A stretch of DNA of 28,761 nt from JBGFRR01 sp041695045 (GTDB lineage: Bacteria; Bacteroidota; Ignavibacteria; UBA10030): NCBI GenBank assembly GCA_041695045.1, contig JBGFRR010000050.1, positions 1 to 28,761 on the forward strand. Direction: 5' to 3'. Below the pieces are notes generated by a model. That model was given only the letters and a program-made list of their open reading frames with translations. It searched no databases and was not told the DNA's origin. Shown piece by piece: positions 7,488-14,880 of this stretch. The translations under genes and the position numbers were made by a program. The number at the start of each line of letters is the position of its first letter. Positions within the stretch are counted from its first letter, which is position 1.

Positions 7488-8597
7488 TTATTCGGCTACC
7501 CGGTCGATCGTCGCACCCCCGACGAGCACATCCCCTTGATAGAAAACGACCGACTGGCCGGGCGTCGCTGCTCGCTTCGGCTCATCGAAGCGGAGTCGTA
7601 CGGTATTCTCCCCCGTCTTCGTCAGCACCGCGGGAGTGGCATCGTCCTTATAGCGGACCTTTGCTTCGACACGAAGGGGACCATCGACGCGAGGAATGCT
7701 CACGAGATTAAGACCGCTTGCATCGACAATTCTGTTCAACAGCTTTTCGCGTCGGCCGATCTCGATGGTGTTGGTTGTGCTGTCAATGTGCGTGACGTAG
7801 ACGGGCTCCCCGTATGAACCCAGACCACGACGCTGGCCGACGGTATAGAACGGATAGCCGCGATGCTTCCCGACAACTTCACCGTCGAAGACAATATCGC
7901 CGCCCGCAACGTGTTCCTCCAACTGCGGCGCGCGCTCTCTGAGGAAGCGCGTATAGTCATTATCCGCAACAAAACAGATTTCGAAACTCTCCTGCTTTGT
8001 TGCTGTGCGAAGTCCGTACCGCTCTGCTAACGCGCGTACGTCAGGCTTAATCATCGAGCCGAGCGGGAACACTGTGCTCTTCAGCGCCTGCTGCGACAAC
8101 GCCCAGAGTGCGTACGACTGATCCTTGTCGAGATCGACAGCGCGGAGAATCGAATATTGGCCATTGGTTTCATCGTAGGAGAGACGAGCGTAGTGTCCCG
8201 TCGCAATCCACCGCGCTCCCAACGCATCAGCCTTGTGCAGCAGCTCGCCCCACTTGATTTCCCGATTGCACATGATGCAGGGATTGGGCGTCCGGCCGCG
8301 AAGGTATTCTGAAACGAAATAGTCAATGACTTCGCGGCCGAATGCTTGCCGGAAATCGACAACGTAGTGTGGGATGCCTAACTTCGCCGCGACCATGCGG
8401 GCGTCGTGGATCGCACCGAGGCCGCAGCAGCTCGTTTCATTCTTGATATTGCCGCCCACGTCATCGAACTCATACGTCTTCATCGTCACGCCGATGACGT
8501 CATATCCCTGCTCAAGCAAGAGCGCGGCGGCAACAGAAGAATCCACCCCCCCGCTCATCGCTACGACAACTCGGCCCTTTTCGTTTCCGTGATTCAT
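7488..8597 (-). CDS. mnmA: tRNA-specific 2-thiouridylase MnmA
   Basis: This 369-aa enzyme inserts sulfur at C2 of the wobble uridine in tRNAs for Lys, Glu and Gln, using ATP and a sulfur relay. The N-terminal PP-loop motif SGGVDSS is at 15-21. The two catalytic cysteines are C107 in NPCIMCN and C208 in FEICFV, and IATGHYARL lies between them. The C-terminal part has the DYTRFL and PFYTVGQRRGLG segments of the central and beta-barrel domains. Length is normal for the family. It is a stand-alone gene bounded by terminators on both sides. A promoter-like pair ends nine bases before the ATG, so the message may be leaderless. Confidence 0.97.
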   Translation of the reverse strand: MNHGNEKGRVVVAMSGGVDSSVAAALLLEQGYDVIGVTMKTYEFDDVGGNIKNETSCCGLGAIHDARMVAAKLGIPHYVVDFRQAFGREVIDYFVSEYLRGRTPNPCIMCNREIKWGELLHKADALGARWIATGHYARLSYDETNGQYSILRAVDLDKDQSYALWALSQQALKSTVFPLGSMIKPDVRALAERYGLRTATKQESFEICFVADNDYTRFLRERAPQLEEHVAGGDIVFDGEVVGKHRGYPFYTVGQRRGLGSYGEPVYVTHIDSTTNTIEIGRREKLLNRIVDASGLNLVSIPRVDGPLRVEAKVRYKDDATPAVLTKTGENTVRLRFDEPKRAATPGQSVVFYQGDVLVGGATIDRVAE

Positions 8598-8606
8598 AAC
8601 GGCTGC

Positions 8607-8635
8607 AAGATACGGAAATCTTCCTGCACCTGCAA
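8607..8635 (-). promoter_or_regulatory. candidate mnmA promoter, near-leaderless
   Basis: On the minus strand TTGCAG (8630-8635) and TATCTT (8607-8612) are separated by 17 bases. The -10 box ends nine bases before the mnmA ATG at 8597, so transcription would start at or next to the start codon. The -35 hexamer is the same as in two other candidate promoters in this window. Confidence 0.45.
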
Positions 8636-8674
8636 AAAAAAACGGAACAAGGCGACACGATGGCCGCCTTGTTC
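8633..8674 (-). terminator. rho-independent terminator after the S9 peptidase gene
   Basis: The stem GAACAAGGCG (8645-8654) pairs with CGCCTTGTTC (8665-8674) around a 10-base loop, and on the minus strand it is followed by a run of nine T (8634-8642). It lies just beyond the peptidase stop at 8697 and overlaps the candidate -35 of mnmA. Confidence 0.85.
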
Positions 8675-8696
8675 ACAGCACAGTAACGATGAGACG

Positions 8697-11105
8697 TTAC
8701 TGCGTCCCAGCCTGGGCTCCTCTATTCTTCACATATTTCTCTGCCCATTCAAACTTTTCTACAAGCACATGGAGAACGGATTCCCTCGCCGCATAGCCAT
8801 GACTCTCGTACGGCAGCATGACAAGCCGGGCCGTCCCGCCATTTCCTTTGATGGCCTGATACATCCGCTCGGATTGGACCGGGAATGTTCCGCTGTTGTT
8901 ATCTGCTTCGCCGTGGATTAAGAGAATCGGCTCATTGACCTTGTGTGCGTGAGCGAAGGGGGATACACGCAGGTATGTGTCCGGCGCTTCCCAGAACGAT
9001 CGCCGCTCACTCTGGAATCCAAACGGCGTCAGCGTACGATTGTATGCACCGCTGCGCGCGATGCCGGTAACGAACAAATCCGAGTGTGCGAGGAGATTCG
9101 CCGTCATAAACGCGCCGTAGCTGTGTCCGGAGACGAAGACGCGGTTGCGGTCGGCGACGCCCATCTCGACCATTTTATCAATCGCTGCCTTCGCTGCGGC
9201 AACGAGTTGTTCAACGAAGGTATCGTTCATTGTTTCCGGATCGCCAACGACGGGCATCGTTGCGTCCATGAGGACAGCGTAGCCCTGCGTGACAAAAAAG
9301 AGCGGTGAAGCTCCGCGTAGGAACGTAAAGGTGTTCGGCGAACCGCGGACCTGTCCTGCGGTGCCGGGGTCGCTGTACTCGCGCGGGTAGGCCCACACGA
9401 GCAGCGGCAATCGTTCGCCTTCTTTGTAGTTCGGCGGAAGATACAGTGTGCCGGAAAGTGGGACGCCATCCTCACGCGTGTACTTTACCAACTCTTTTTT
9501 CATGCCGGTGAGCTGCGGCGCGGGATCCTGAAACGCTGTAAGCGCTCGCCGTGTGCCCGACCGCAAGTCCCTCAGATAATAGTTCGGCGGTTCAGTCGGC
9601 GTCTCATAGCGTGTAATGATCGTTTCGACAGATCCCGACACCGTCGAGACAAACAGCTCGAATGATTGATCATCCGACTGGAAGAGGCGCTCCTTCACGA
9701 AGGTCTTCACATTGAACCGGTCGAAGAACGGCCGATCCCCTTGATCGCTCGCGCCGCGACCCGACAAATAAATCCAGTCGTCGGTTTGTAGGAGTACACG
9801 ATCTCCGTTTCGTCGCGTCTCGTACACCGGATTACCGGGGTCGTTGTATGCATCCTGCGAGCTCAGGTCAAACACTTTCCGCATGGATTCCGCAGGCCGC
9901 TCAAGGTTTAGCGCGTGGGTCGTTCTCCATCTTCGATCACGATTCAGCTCGGTCAGCAAGACCTCATCCCGCGTCGCAAGCCAATCAAAACCGCCGTAAC
10001 GATGCTCAAGCTTCAGGACAACGCGCGGTTCATCGTTGAACGGAGCGGACAACGTTACAAGCTGGTCGCGATGAGGAACTTTTGCCCGTGGGTCCCCGGC
10101 ATCGAGCGCCTCAACCCACACGAGCCGAGCAGGATGGAGCGGTTGCCATTGAACATTGCGCGGACCGGTCACCACGCCTTGCGTCGGTATCGCATCGGAG
10201 ACGCCGAAGCTCGCGACAAGCTGCACTCGAGTTCCTTTGGCATCCCACACCTCAATATCTCGCGTGAAAAAAAAGTGTGGAACTCGATACGAGAACGGCC
10301 GCTTGACCCGTGTGATGAGGAGGAATTGTTCGCTCGGAGACAAGCTGACGGATGCATACATACCCGGCGTGCCGACTCGCGTGACGACGTTGGTCTTCGT
10401 GTTGATCTTCACGATCTGTGACGTGGCAAAGTATTCGAACAGGCGCTCGTCGTAAGGATTCTGCAGAAGGTCTTGATATGTCCAGACGCCTGCCGTTTTG
10501 CCGGTGGTTTCTTCAATAATCGGCCCATCGGGAACGCGCGGCTTCTCGGGAATTTTCCTGCGCTGCGCGGGAAGCACTCTCGCCAAGAGGTGGGTATGGT
10601 CGCTCATCCACTCGAACGGCGAGCCGAGCACATCGTTCAAGCGGACGCCGGGAATAACCTTCGCCGCACCGGTCTTCGTGTTCGCAACCCAGAGTTCGAC
10701 GCCGTTTTCACGGTCGCGGCTGAAGGCAATGGACGAGCCGTCATTCGACCACGACGGCATACCGATTCTCGCTCCAGGGGGCAGCTTGATTCTCACCTCG
10801 CGCCCATCGTTGATCCATTTGACGACCACGCCGGTGTATTGTGTAATCCGCTGCCGCGCGTTCAACTCCGGATTGATACGAAGTCCCGCAATCCGATGAT
10901 AGGGCTGCGCTAACAATGCGATGGGAGGATGGGCTTCATACTCGACAAGCATCATGGCATCTCGCTGCGGGCTCATCGACACGATTGGTGTCGGCGGCGC
11001 ATCGAGGATGTCGACGACCTCCTTCGGCGGAAGTTTGTAGGACGTTTGTCCCACGGCAAGCAGGGCAACTCCCACGACAAGGATACCTACAATAGTTGTT
11101 CGCAT
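8697..11105 (-). CDS. secreted S9-family serine peptidase (glutamyl-endopeptidase-like, prolyl oligopeptidase fold)
   Basis: This 802-aa exported peptidase has a signal peptide (about 1-19), an N-terminal WD/propeller-like region (about 40-530) and a C-terminal alpha/beta hydrolase domain (about 545-795). The catalytic triad is readable: S662 in GHSYGAFM, D735 in HGEADNNSG and H769 in YESHGYAARES, with spacing normal for S9 enzymes. Overall it most resembles the S9D group that includes plant chloroplast glutamyl endopeptidase; exact specificity cannot be told by eye. It probably acts in the periplasm or outside the cell on peptides. Its ribosome binding site AGGAG overlaps the stop of the upstream decarboxylase gene, which is nine bases away, so the two are co-expressed. 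A strong terminator follows. Confidence 0.92.
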   Translation of the reverse strand: MRTTIVGILVVGVALLAVGQTSYKLPPKEVVDILDAPPTPIVSMSPQRDAMMLVEYEAHPPIALLAQPYHRIAGLRINPELNARQRITQYTGVVVKWINDGREVRIKLPPGARIGMPSWSNDGSSIAFSRDRENGVELWVANTKTGAAKVIPGVRLNDVLGSPFEWMSDHTHLLARVLPAQRRKIPEKPRVPDGPIIEETTGKTAGVWTYQDLLQNPYDERLFEYFATSQIVKINTKTNVVTRVGTPGMYASVSLSPSEQFLLITRVKRPFSYRVPHFFFTRDIEVWDAKGTRVQLVASFGVSDAIPTQGVVTGPRNVQWQPLHPARLVWVEALDAGDPRAKVPHRDQLVTLSAPFNDEPRVVLKLEHRYGGFDWLATRDEVLLTELNRDRRWRTTHALNLERPAESMRKVFDLSSQDAYNDPGNPVYETRRNGDRVLLQTDDWIYLSGRGASDQGDRPFFDRFNVKTFVKERLFQSDDQSFELFVSTVSGSVETIITRYETPTEPPNYYLRDLRSGTRRALTAFQDPAPQLTGMKKELVKYTREDGVPLSGTLYLPPNYKEGERLPLLVWAYPREYSDPGTAGQVRGSPNTFTFLRGASPLFFVTQGYAVLMDATMPVVGDPETMNDTFVEQLVAAAKAAIDKMVEMGVADRNRVFVSGHSYGAFMTANLLAHSDLFVTGIARSGAYNRTLTPFGFQSERRSFWEAPDTYLRVSPFAHAHKVNEPILLIHGEADNNSGTFPVQSERMYQAIKGNGGTARLVMLPYESHGYAARESVLHVLVEKFEWAEKYVKNRGAQAGTQ

Positions 11106-11114
11106 GATATGCTC

Positions 11115-12584
11115 CTATGCTGTTTGTGGTTGAATGCTGAATGCCTGTTCTGCCGCATGCGTGCGCAGAAGATCCCAGGCTTTCCGAACGTGCACTTCCT
11201 TCGTAAAAACATTGCCAACGGCAAGACGAATCATGACCATCCCACTCACCTTGGTGGAGGAAAGGAAAACTTCACCTCCCGCGTTCACCCGTTCAACAAG
11301 AAGTTCGTTCATCCGATTCAGCTCCTCCGAATTCTGATGTGAGGAGCCCCTCTTTGTGAACGGGTTGTACCGAAAACACACGACACTGAAAGGAGAGGGG
11401 GCGAGCGCCTCAAAGTTTTCGCTTGCCTCGACCCATTTCCGGAACTTCTGTGCCAGCTCGATGTGGCTCCTCAACTGTTCCCGAATCAGTCGAACGCCAT
11501 AGATTCGCAGCACCATCCAAAGCTTCAGCGCACGAAACCGCCTACCGAGAGCTATACCGTAGTCCATGGGGTTGCGTTCTTCCTCTGAGCGAAGGTACTC
11601 AGGCACAAAGCTGAAGGCACGGCGGAAGGCATCCGGATTCCGATACAGGAGAATGCTGCAATCGAGCGGAACAAAGAGCCATTTGTGAGGATTGAGAACA
11701 AGTGAGTCCGCCGCATCACAGCCATCCATGAGCCAACGCATTTCAGGCAGGACCGCGGCGTTACCTGCATAGGCCGCATCGACATGCAGCCAGAGGCCGT
11801 GTCGCCGGGCTATCTCAGCGATGTCACGGACAGGATCGACGCTCGTTGTGGATGTTGTGCCGACAGTCGCGACCACAGCGCATGGTTTCCATCCGCTTTG
11901 CGTGTCTTCTTCAATTGCGCGCACAAGTGCTTCCGATTTCATCTGGAACTCCGCATTTGCCGGAATTTTTCTGATCCCCTCTTCGCCCAATCCTAACACG
12001 AGCGCGGCTTTGTCGATCGAAGAATGTGCGTGCTCCGACATGTAGAGTCGAAGCCGGGGAATGTCGCTGCGGCCGGTCATTCCCTTTTCGCGAATGTTCA
12101 GGCCACATGCTTCTCTCGCAGCGGCAAGAGCGACTAGACTCGACGTCGAAGCTGTGTCATGCATCAATCCGACGAAACCTTCCTGCAATCCAATCATCTG
12201 CCGGATCCAATCAATGACGACTTCCTCAAGCTCGACAGCGGCAGGCGCCGTTTTCCACAGCATCGCGTTCGGATTAACCGCCGCTGCAAGCAACTCAGCG
12301 AGAATTGCAGGCTGGCTCGAACTATTGGCGAAGTACGCCATGAAACCGGGATGATTCCACTGCGTGAGGCCGGGCATGATGATGGAATGGAAATCCTTCA
12401 TCACGACATCCATCGATTCAGGCTCAAGTGGTGGTGATTGGGGAAATCTCTTTCTTACCTCGCCGGGCTTGACATTGGCCAGCACACGGTACCGCTCAGG
12501 ATTGGTGAAGTACTCCGCAATCCACGTGAGAATTTCACCGCCATACTTTCTGAACTCTTCGTTCGTCATTTTCTTTGTTAACAT
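11115..12584 (-). CDS. PLP-dependent group II decarboxylase, aromatic-L-amino-acid decarboxylase family
   Basis: This 489-aa cytoplasmic enzyme uses pyridoxal phosphate to decarboxylate an amino acid. The Schiff-base lysine is K301 in LNPHKWLF, with H186 (SEHAHSS) for ring stacking and D269 (HVDAAYAG) for the pyridine nitrogen. The family segments WNHPGFMAYFANSSSQP and AAAVNPNAMLWKTAPA are near 76-115. FVPEYLRSEEE near 330 keeps the mobile-loop tyrosine expected of a decarboxylase rather than an aldehyde synthase. Candidate substrates are tryptophan, tyrosine, phenylalanine or DOPA. The first ATG (12584) sits directly after AGGGGG, too close for normal spacing; an ATG five codons later is an alternative. 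It is paired with a secreted peptidase gene downstream. Confidence 0.93.
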   Translation of the reverse strand: MLTKKMTNEEFRKYGGEILTWIAEYFTNPERYRVLANVKPGEVRKRFPQSPPLEPESMDVVMKDFHSIIMPGLTQWNHPGFMAYFANSSSQPAILAELLAAAVNPNAMLWKTAPAAVELEEVVIDWIRQMIGLQEGFVGLMHDTASTSSLVALAAAREACGLNIREKGMTGRSDIPRLRLYMSEHAHSSIDKAALVLGLGEEGIRKIPANAEFQMKSEALVRAIEEDTQSGWKPCAVVATVGTTSTTSVDPVRDIAEIARRHGLWLHVDAAYAGNAAVLPEMRWLMDGCDAADSLVLNPHKWLFVPLDCSILLYRNPDAFRRAFSFVPEYLRSEEERNPMDYGIALGRRFRALKLWMVLRIYGVRLIREQLRSHIELAQKFRKWVEASENFEALAPSPFSVVCFRYNPFTKRGSSHQNSEELNRMNELLVERVNAGGEVFLSSTKVSGMVMIRLAVGNVFTKEVHVRKAWDLLRTHAAEQAFSIQPQTA

Positions 12585-12601
12585 CCCCCTGACGTGGGCA
12601 A

Positions 12602-12738
12602 GCCTGCCTACCGCCTGCCTGTCCCGCTTCCCAGTCCCGCCTTCTAGGGATCCCGCTCACAGGCGGGATCCAAAGAGCGGGAGATTCCGCTCATGAGCGG
12701 GATTCAAAGAGCGGAACCTGCAGGCAGGGCAGGCAGGC
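12602..12738. repeat. nested palindromic repeats upstream of the decarboxylase gene
   Basis: The segment holds an outer imperfect inverted pair rich in GCCTGCCT (12602-12620 and 12722-12738), a perfect nine-base stem GGATCCCGC/GCGGGATCC (12648-12671), and a perfect 14-base palindrome CCGCTCATGAGCGG (12687-12700). The inner part is also a direct repeat of about 30 bases with a 34-base period (from 12653 and from 12687; both copies contain AAAGAGCGG). A related GCCTG/CAGGC motif recurs at 14789-14809. It looks like a REP-type dispersed repeat and would lie in the leader of the decarboxylase transcript. Confidence 0.7.
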
Positions 12739-12894
12739 CACAATTTTTCTTGTTCAACAGCCTGCTAATCTGTGAATCTGTGGTTGAACACTCAACGTGG
12801 TCTTGTATAAACGCTGAGGTGTTTCGTTAAATAATTTTGTCCCTCCAAATTCTTTGTTTCGCTTTTTTTGTACATAGATTTTACTCTTAAGACA
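12739..12894. other. AT-rich intergenic spacer without a gene
   Basis: No coding sequence is visible here. It contains an eight-base inverted pair TGTTCAAC/GTTGAACA (12751-12758 and 12783-12790) and a weak minus-strand promoter-like pair, TTGAGT (12790-12795) and CAGATT (12767-12772), spaced 17 bases. That pair could serve the decarboxylase gene. No clear terminator follows the threonine dehydratase gene. Confidence 0.4.
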
Positions 12895-13857
12895 CTAATC
12901 GAACAACAACTCTCGTAGTCCCTGCTGCGTTATATTTGCACCAGACAGGATCACGACGACTCGCTTCCCCTGCAGTTGCTGTTTCATTTTCAACGCGGCA
13001 GCAAGCGATGCTGCGCCCGCGGCTTCTACGAGGTTATGAGTATGCTCAAGGATAAGCCTCATCGCAGCGCGGATTTCATCATCGCTTACCAACACAAAAT
13101 CCGTCAACACACGACGCATGATTGCAACGGTCATCGCAAAGCCGACGCGTGTGGCAAGCCCTTCCGCAAACGTCTCCATTGTTGTCAGACTCACCGGCTC
13201 GCCTTGTCTCCATGACTCATACACTGCGGGCGCGGCCTCCGACTGCACGCCGATGACCTCCACGTCAGGTTTTTGACTCTTCACGGCAATTCCTACCCCA
13301 GAAGCACCGCTCCCCCCTCCGACAGGAACGATGATGCAGTCGACATCCGGCAGCTGTTCAAGAATCTCAAGGCCGATCGTCCCCACGCCTGCAATGAGAT
13401 GCGGTTCGTTCGCCGAATGAATATACCGCATGCCTTTCTCTGCCGCCAAGCGTTCGGTATGCTCACGAGCCTCGTCGAAGTCCTTTCCATGCTCTACGAT
13501 TGTGGCGCCGTATTGCCGAATCACCCTCACCTTATCCAGATTGCTGCCGCGAGGGACGACAACAGTTGCGTTCACGCTGAACGTGCGGGCGGCGTATGCA
13601 ATCGACTGACCGTGATTTCCTGTGGATGCCGTAACAACGCCACGCGCGCGCTCGTCATCGTTCAGGCGAGAAACGAGATTCATACCTCCGCGTACTTTGA
13701 ACGCTGCGATGGGTTGATGATTTTCATGCTTGACGAAAAGATGACAGCCCGTGATTTCCGAAAGTCCACTGTAATGATAGAGAGGTGTGGGAAGAAGATA
13801 CGGAGCGATCGTTCGCCTGGCGTCGAGAATATCATCAAATGTGGGGAATGTTTTCAT
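12895..13857 (-). CDS. threonine/serine dehydratase (PLP fold type II, catabolic single-domain form)
   Basis: This 320-aa enzyme deaminates threonine to 2-oxobutyrate (and usually serine to pyruvate). The PLP lysine is K54 in AAFKVRGG, the substrate loop is ASTGNHGQS at 77-85, and the glycine-rich phosphate loop GGGSG is at 180-184. There is no C-terminal ACT-like regulatory domain, so it resembles catabolic TdcB or serine racemase rather than feedback-inhibited IlvA; racemase activity cannot be excluded. The open frame extends upstream to 14001, but that stretch lies inside the preceding lipoprotein gene and has no family similarity, so the ATG at 13857 is chosen. It follows the lipoprotein gene after 53 bases on the same strand. 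2-Oxobutyrate could feed the propionyl-CoA carboxylase at the window start. Confidence 0.92.
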   Translation of the reverse strand: MKTFPTFDDILDARRTIAPYLLPTPLYHYSGLSEITGCHLFVKHENHQPIAAFKVRGGMNLVSRLNDDERARGVVTASTGNHGQSIAYAARTFSVNATVVVPRGSNLDKVRVIRQYGATIVEHGKDFDEAREHTERLAAEKGMRYIHSANEPHLIAGVGTIGLEILEQLPDVDCIIVPVGGGSGASGVGIAVKSQKPDVEVIGVQSEAAPAVYESWRQGEPVSLTTMETFAEGLATRVGFAMTVAIMRRVLTDFVLVSDDEIRAAMRLILEHTHNLVEAAGAASLAAALKMKQQLQGKRVVVILSGANITQQGLRELLFD

Positions 13858-13910
13858 GAAGTCACGAGCAAGAGACGTGTCTGCGTTTGAACCGTCGAGA
13901 CAAGAGGTAC

Positions 13911-14330
13911 TCACTGTCCGCCTGACGTTCCGAGGAAGAACATCCGCGTGACGCTCCACGGCCCTTCCGTACCTCGAATACCAAGGGCTCGCACACGCCA
14001 ATAGACTCGTGAACCACGGAGCGGTGGCGTACGATAGAGCGTCGTGTCCGTTGTGGCCTGGTGGATGATTTCTCTGAATACATCATCGGACGCCGTATGA
14101 ACTCGATATCCGGCGGCTCCCGACACAGGACGCCAGCGGAGCGTCACCTGCGTCGTCGTTGAAATGATTGTCCCATCACGCGGGGTGATAAGCTCTGGCT
14201 CGCTCAGCACGCTGACAATACTCGACACATCGAAGACTTCTTCCTCTCCAACATCTAACGGCCGCTCACAACTTGAAGAAATGAGCATCAGCAGGATCAG
14301 CAGTGCCCAGAATGACCATAACGTTTTCAT
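13911..14330 (-). CDS. small lipoprotein with a fibronectin-type-III-like domain
   Basis: This 139-aa protein has a lipoprotein signal peptide ending in the lipobox LISSSC (C21). The rest forms one beta-sandwich-like domain (about 50-137) with the fibronectin III pattern: TTQVTLRWRPVSGAAGYRV, then YWRVRALG, then GPWSVTRMF near the end. Such domains are usually binding or structural modules on the cell surface; I cannot assign a function. It is the first gene of a unit with threonine dehydratase, and a candidate promoter lies 32 bases upstream. A functional link with the dehydratase is not evident. Confidence 0.82.
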   Translation of the reverse strand: MKTLWSFWALLILLMLISSSCERPLDVGEEEVFDVSSIVSVLSEPELITPRDGTIISTTTQVTLRWRPVSGAAGYRVHTASDDVFREIIHQATTDTTLYRTPPLRGSRVYWRVRALGIRGTEGPWSVTRMFFLGTSGGQ

Positions 14331-14362
14331 GGCATGTACTGGCGTCGTATCAACCCTTCACG

Positions 14363-14391
14363 AATCTACAGCATTCGCATTCGACCTGCAA
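14363..14391 (-). promoter_or_regulatory. candidate promoter of the lipoprotein/threonine dehydratase unit
   Basis: On the minus strand TTGCAG (14386-14391) and TAGATT (14363-14368) are separated by 17 bases, identical in both boxes and spacing to the candidate promoter of the kinase gene. The ATG is 32 bases beyond the -10 box. The MITE-like element ends only five bases upstream of the -35 box. Confidence 0.5.
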
Positions 14392-14396
14392 GCGCC

Positions 14397-14869
14397 CAAT
14401 GATCAGCTTAATTCCGATTTAGACCGGGATTTCCAATCGCATCTTAGGACCAATTGTGGACGAGGCGCGTCAACAGCAATGATGATACCCTCTTTGGCTG
14501 ATGGTCAAATTCCCTAAGACAGCCGTTCGTCTCAACAGTTTTCACCCATTTGGTAAAGCAGTTGAGACATGCCACCAAGTAGCTTTGCGACTTTTCTTTT
14601 TGAAAAGAAAAGTCGCACAAAAGAAAACTTGCCGAAATCAAACGCACGGCGATGGTCTCCTTCACACAGGCCGAAATTACCCGCCATCCGGCAGCGGATT
14701 ATTGATTACGATTGAGACAATTGGCGGGGAATTGAAACCCACACCATCGCCTTCCACCCACATCCCATGATTTCGGCACTGCCCGCGTGCCTGTCTGCAG
14801 CAGGCAGGCCGCCTATGCACCTCCTCCTGCCCAGACTCTTGTTCTAAATCGGATTTGAGGTGATCATCG
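14397..14869. mobile_element. putative MITE-like noncoding element with imperfect terminal inverted repeats
   Basis: Nearly all of the 550-base gene-free interval 14331-14880 is this structure. Its ends, 14397-14428 and 14838-14869, are imperfect inverted copies of about 32 bases; the core TCCGATTTAGA is perfectly conserved and ATGATCA is shared. Inside are further nested inverted pairs: GTCTCAAC (14529-14536) with 14561-14568, GCCGAAATC (14631-14639) with 14769-14777, GGCGATGGT (14648-14656) with 14743-14751, and a 14-base perfect hairpin at 14587-14616. No credible protein is encoded and I see no clear target-site duplication. It may be a nonautonomous transposable element or a large structured repeat. 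Confidence 0.5.
14587..14616. repeat. perfect 14-base hairpin with A/T-rich stem
   Basis: GCGACTTTTCTTTT (14587-14600) pairs perfectly with 14603-14616. From memory, the GCGACTTTTC motif is common in dispersed hairpins of Bacteroidota-like genomes. It could also act as a bidirectional terminator between the lipoprotein promoter and the end of the helix-hairpin-helix gene. Confidence 0.7.
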
Positions 14870-14880
14870 TTCATCTTCTC

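Noticed and set aside
12602..12738. Tandem repeats that might be a short CRISPR array.
   Set aside because: There are only two units, each palindromic, with almost no spacer between them, and no cas genes nearby.
13858..14001. A 48-residue N-terminal extension of threonine dehydratase.
   Set aside because: It lies within the lipoprotein gene, is Arg/Ser-rich and lacks family similarity; the ATG at 13857 gives the normal N-terminus.
14397..14869. A possible small protein-coding gene within the gap.
   Set aside because: Open frames here are short, of odd composition, run across hairpins, and have no start context or recognisable family.
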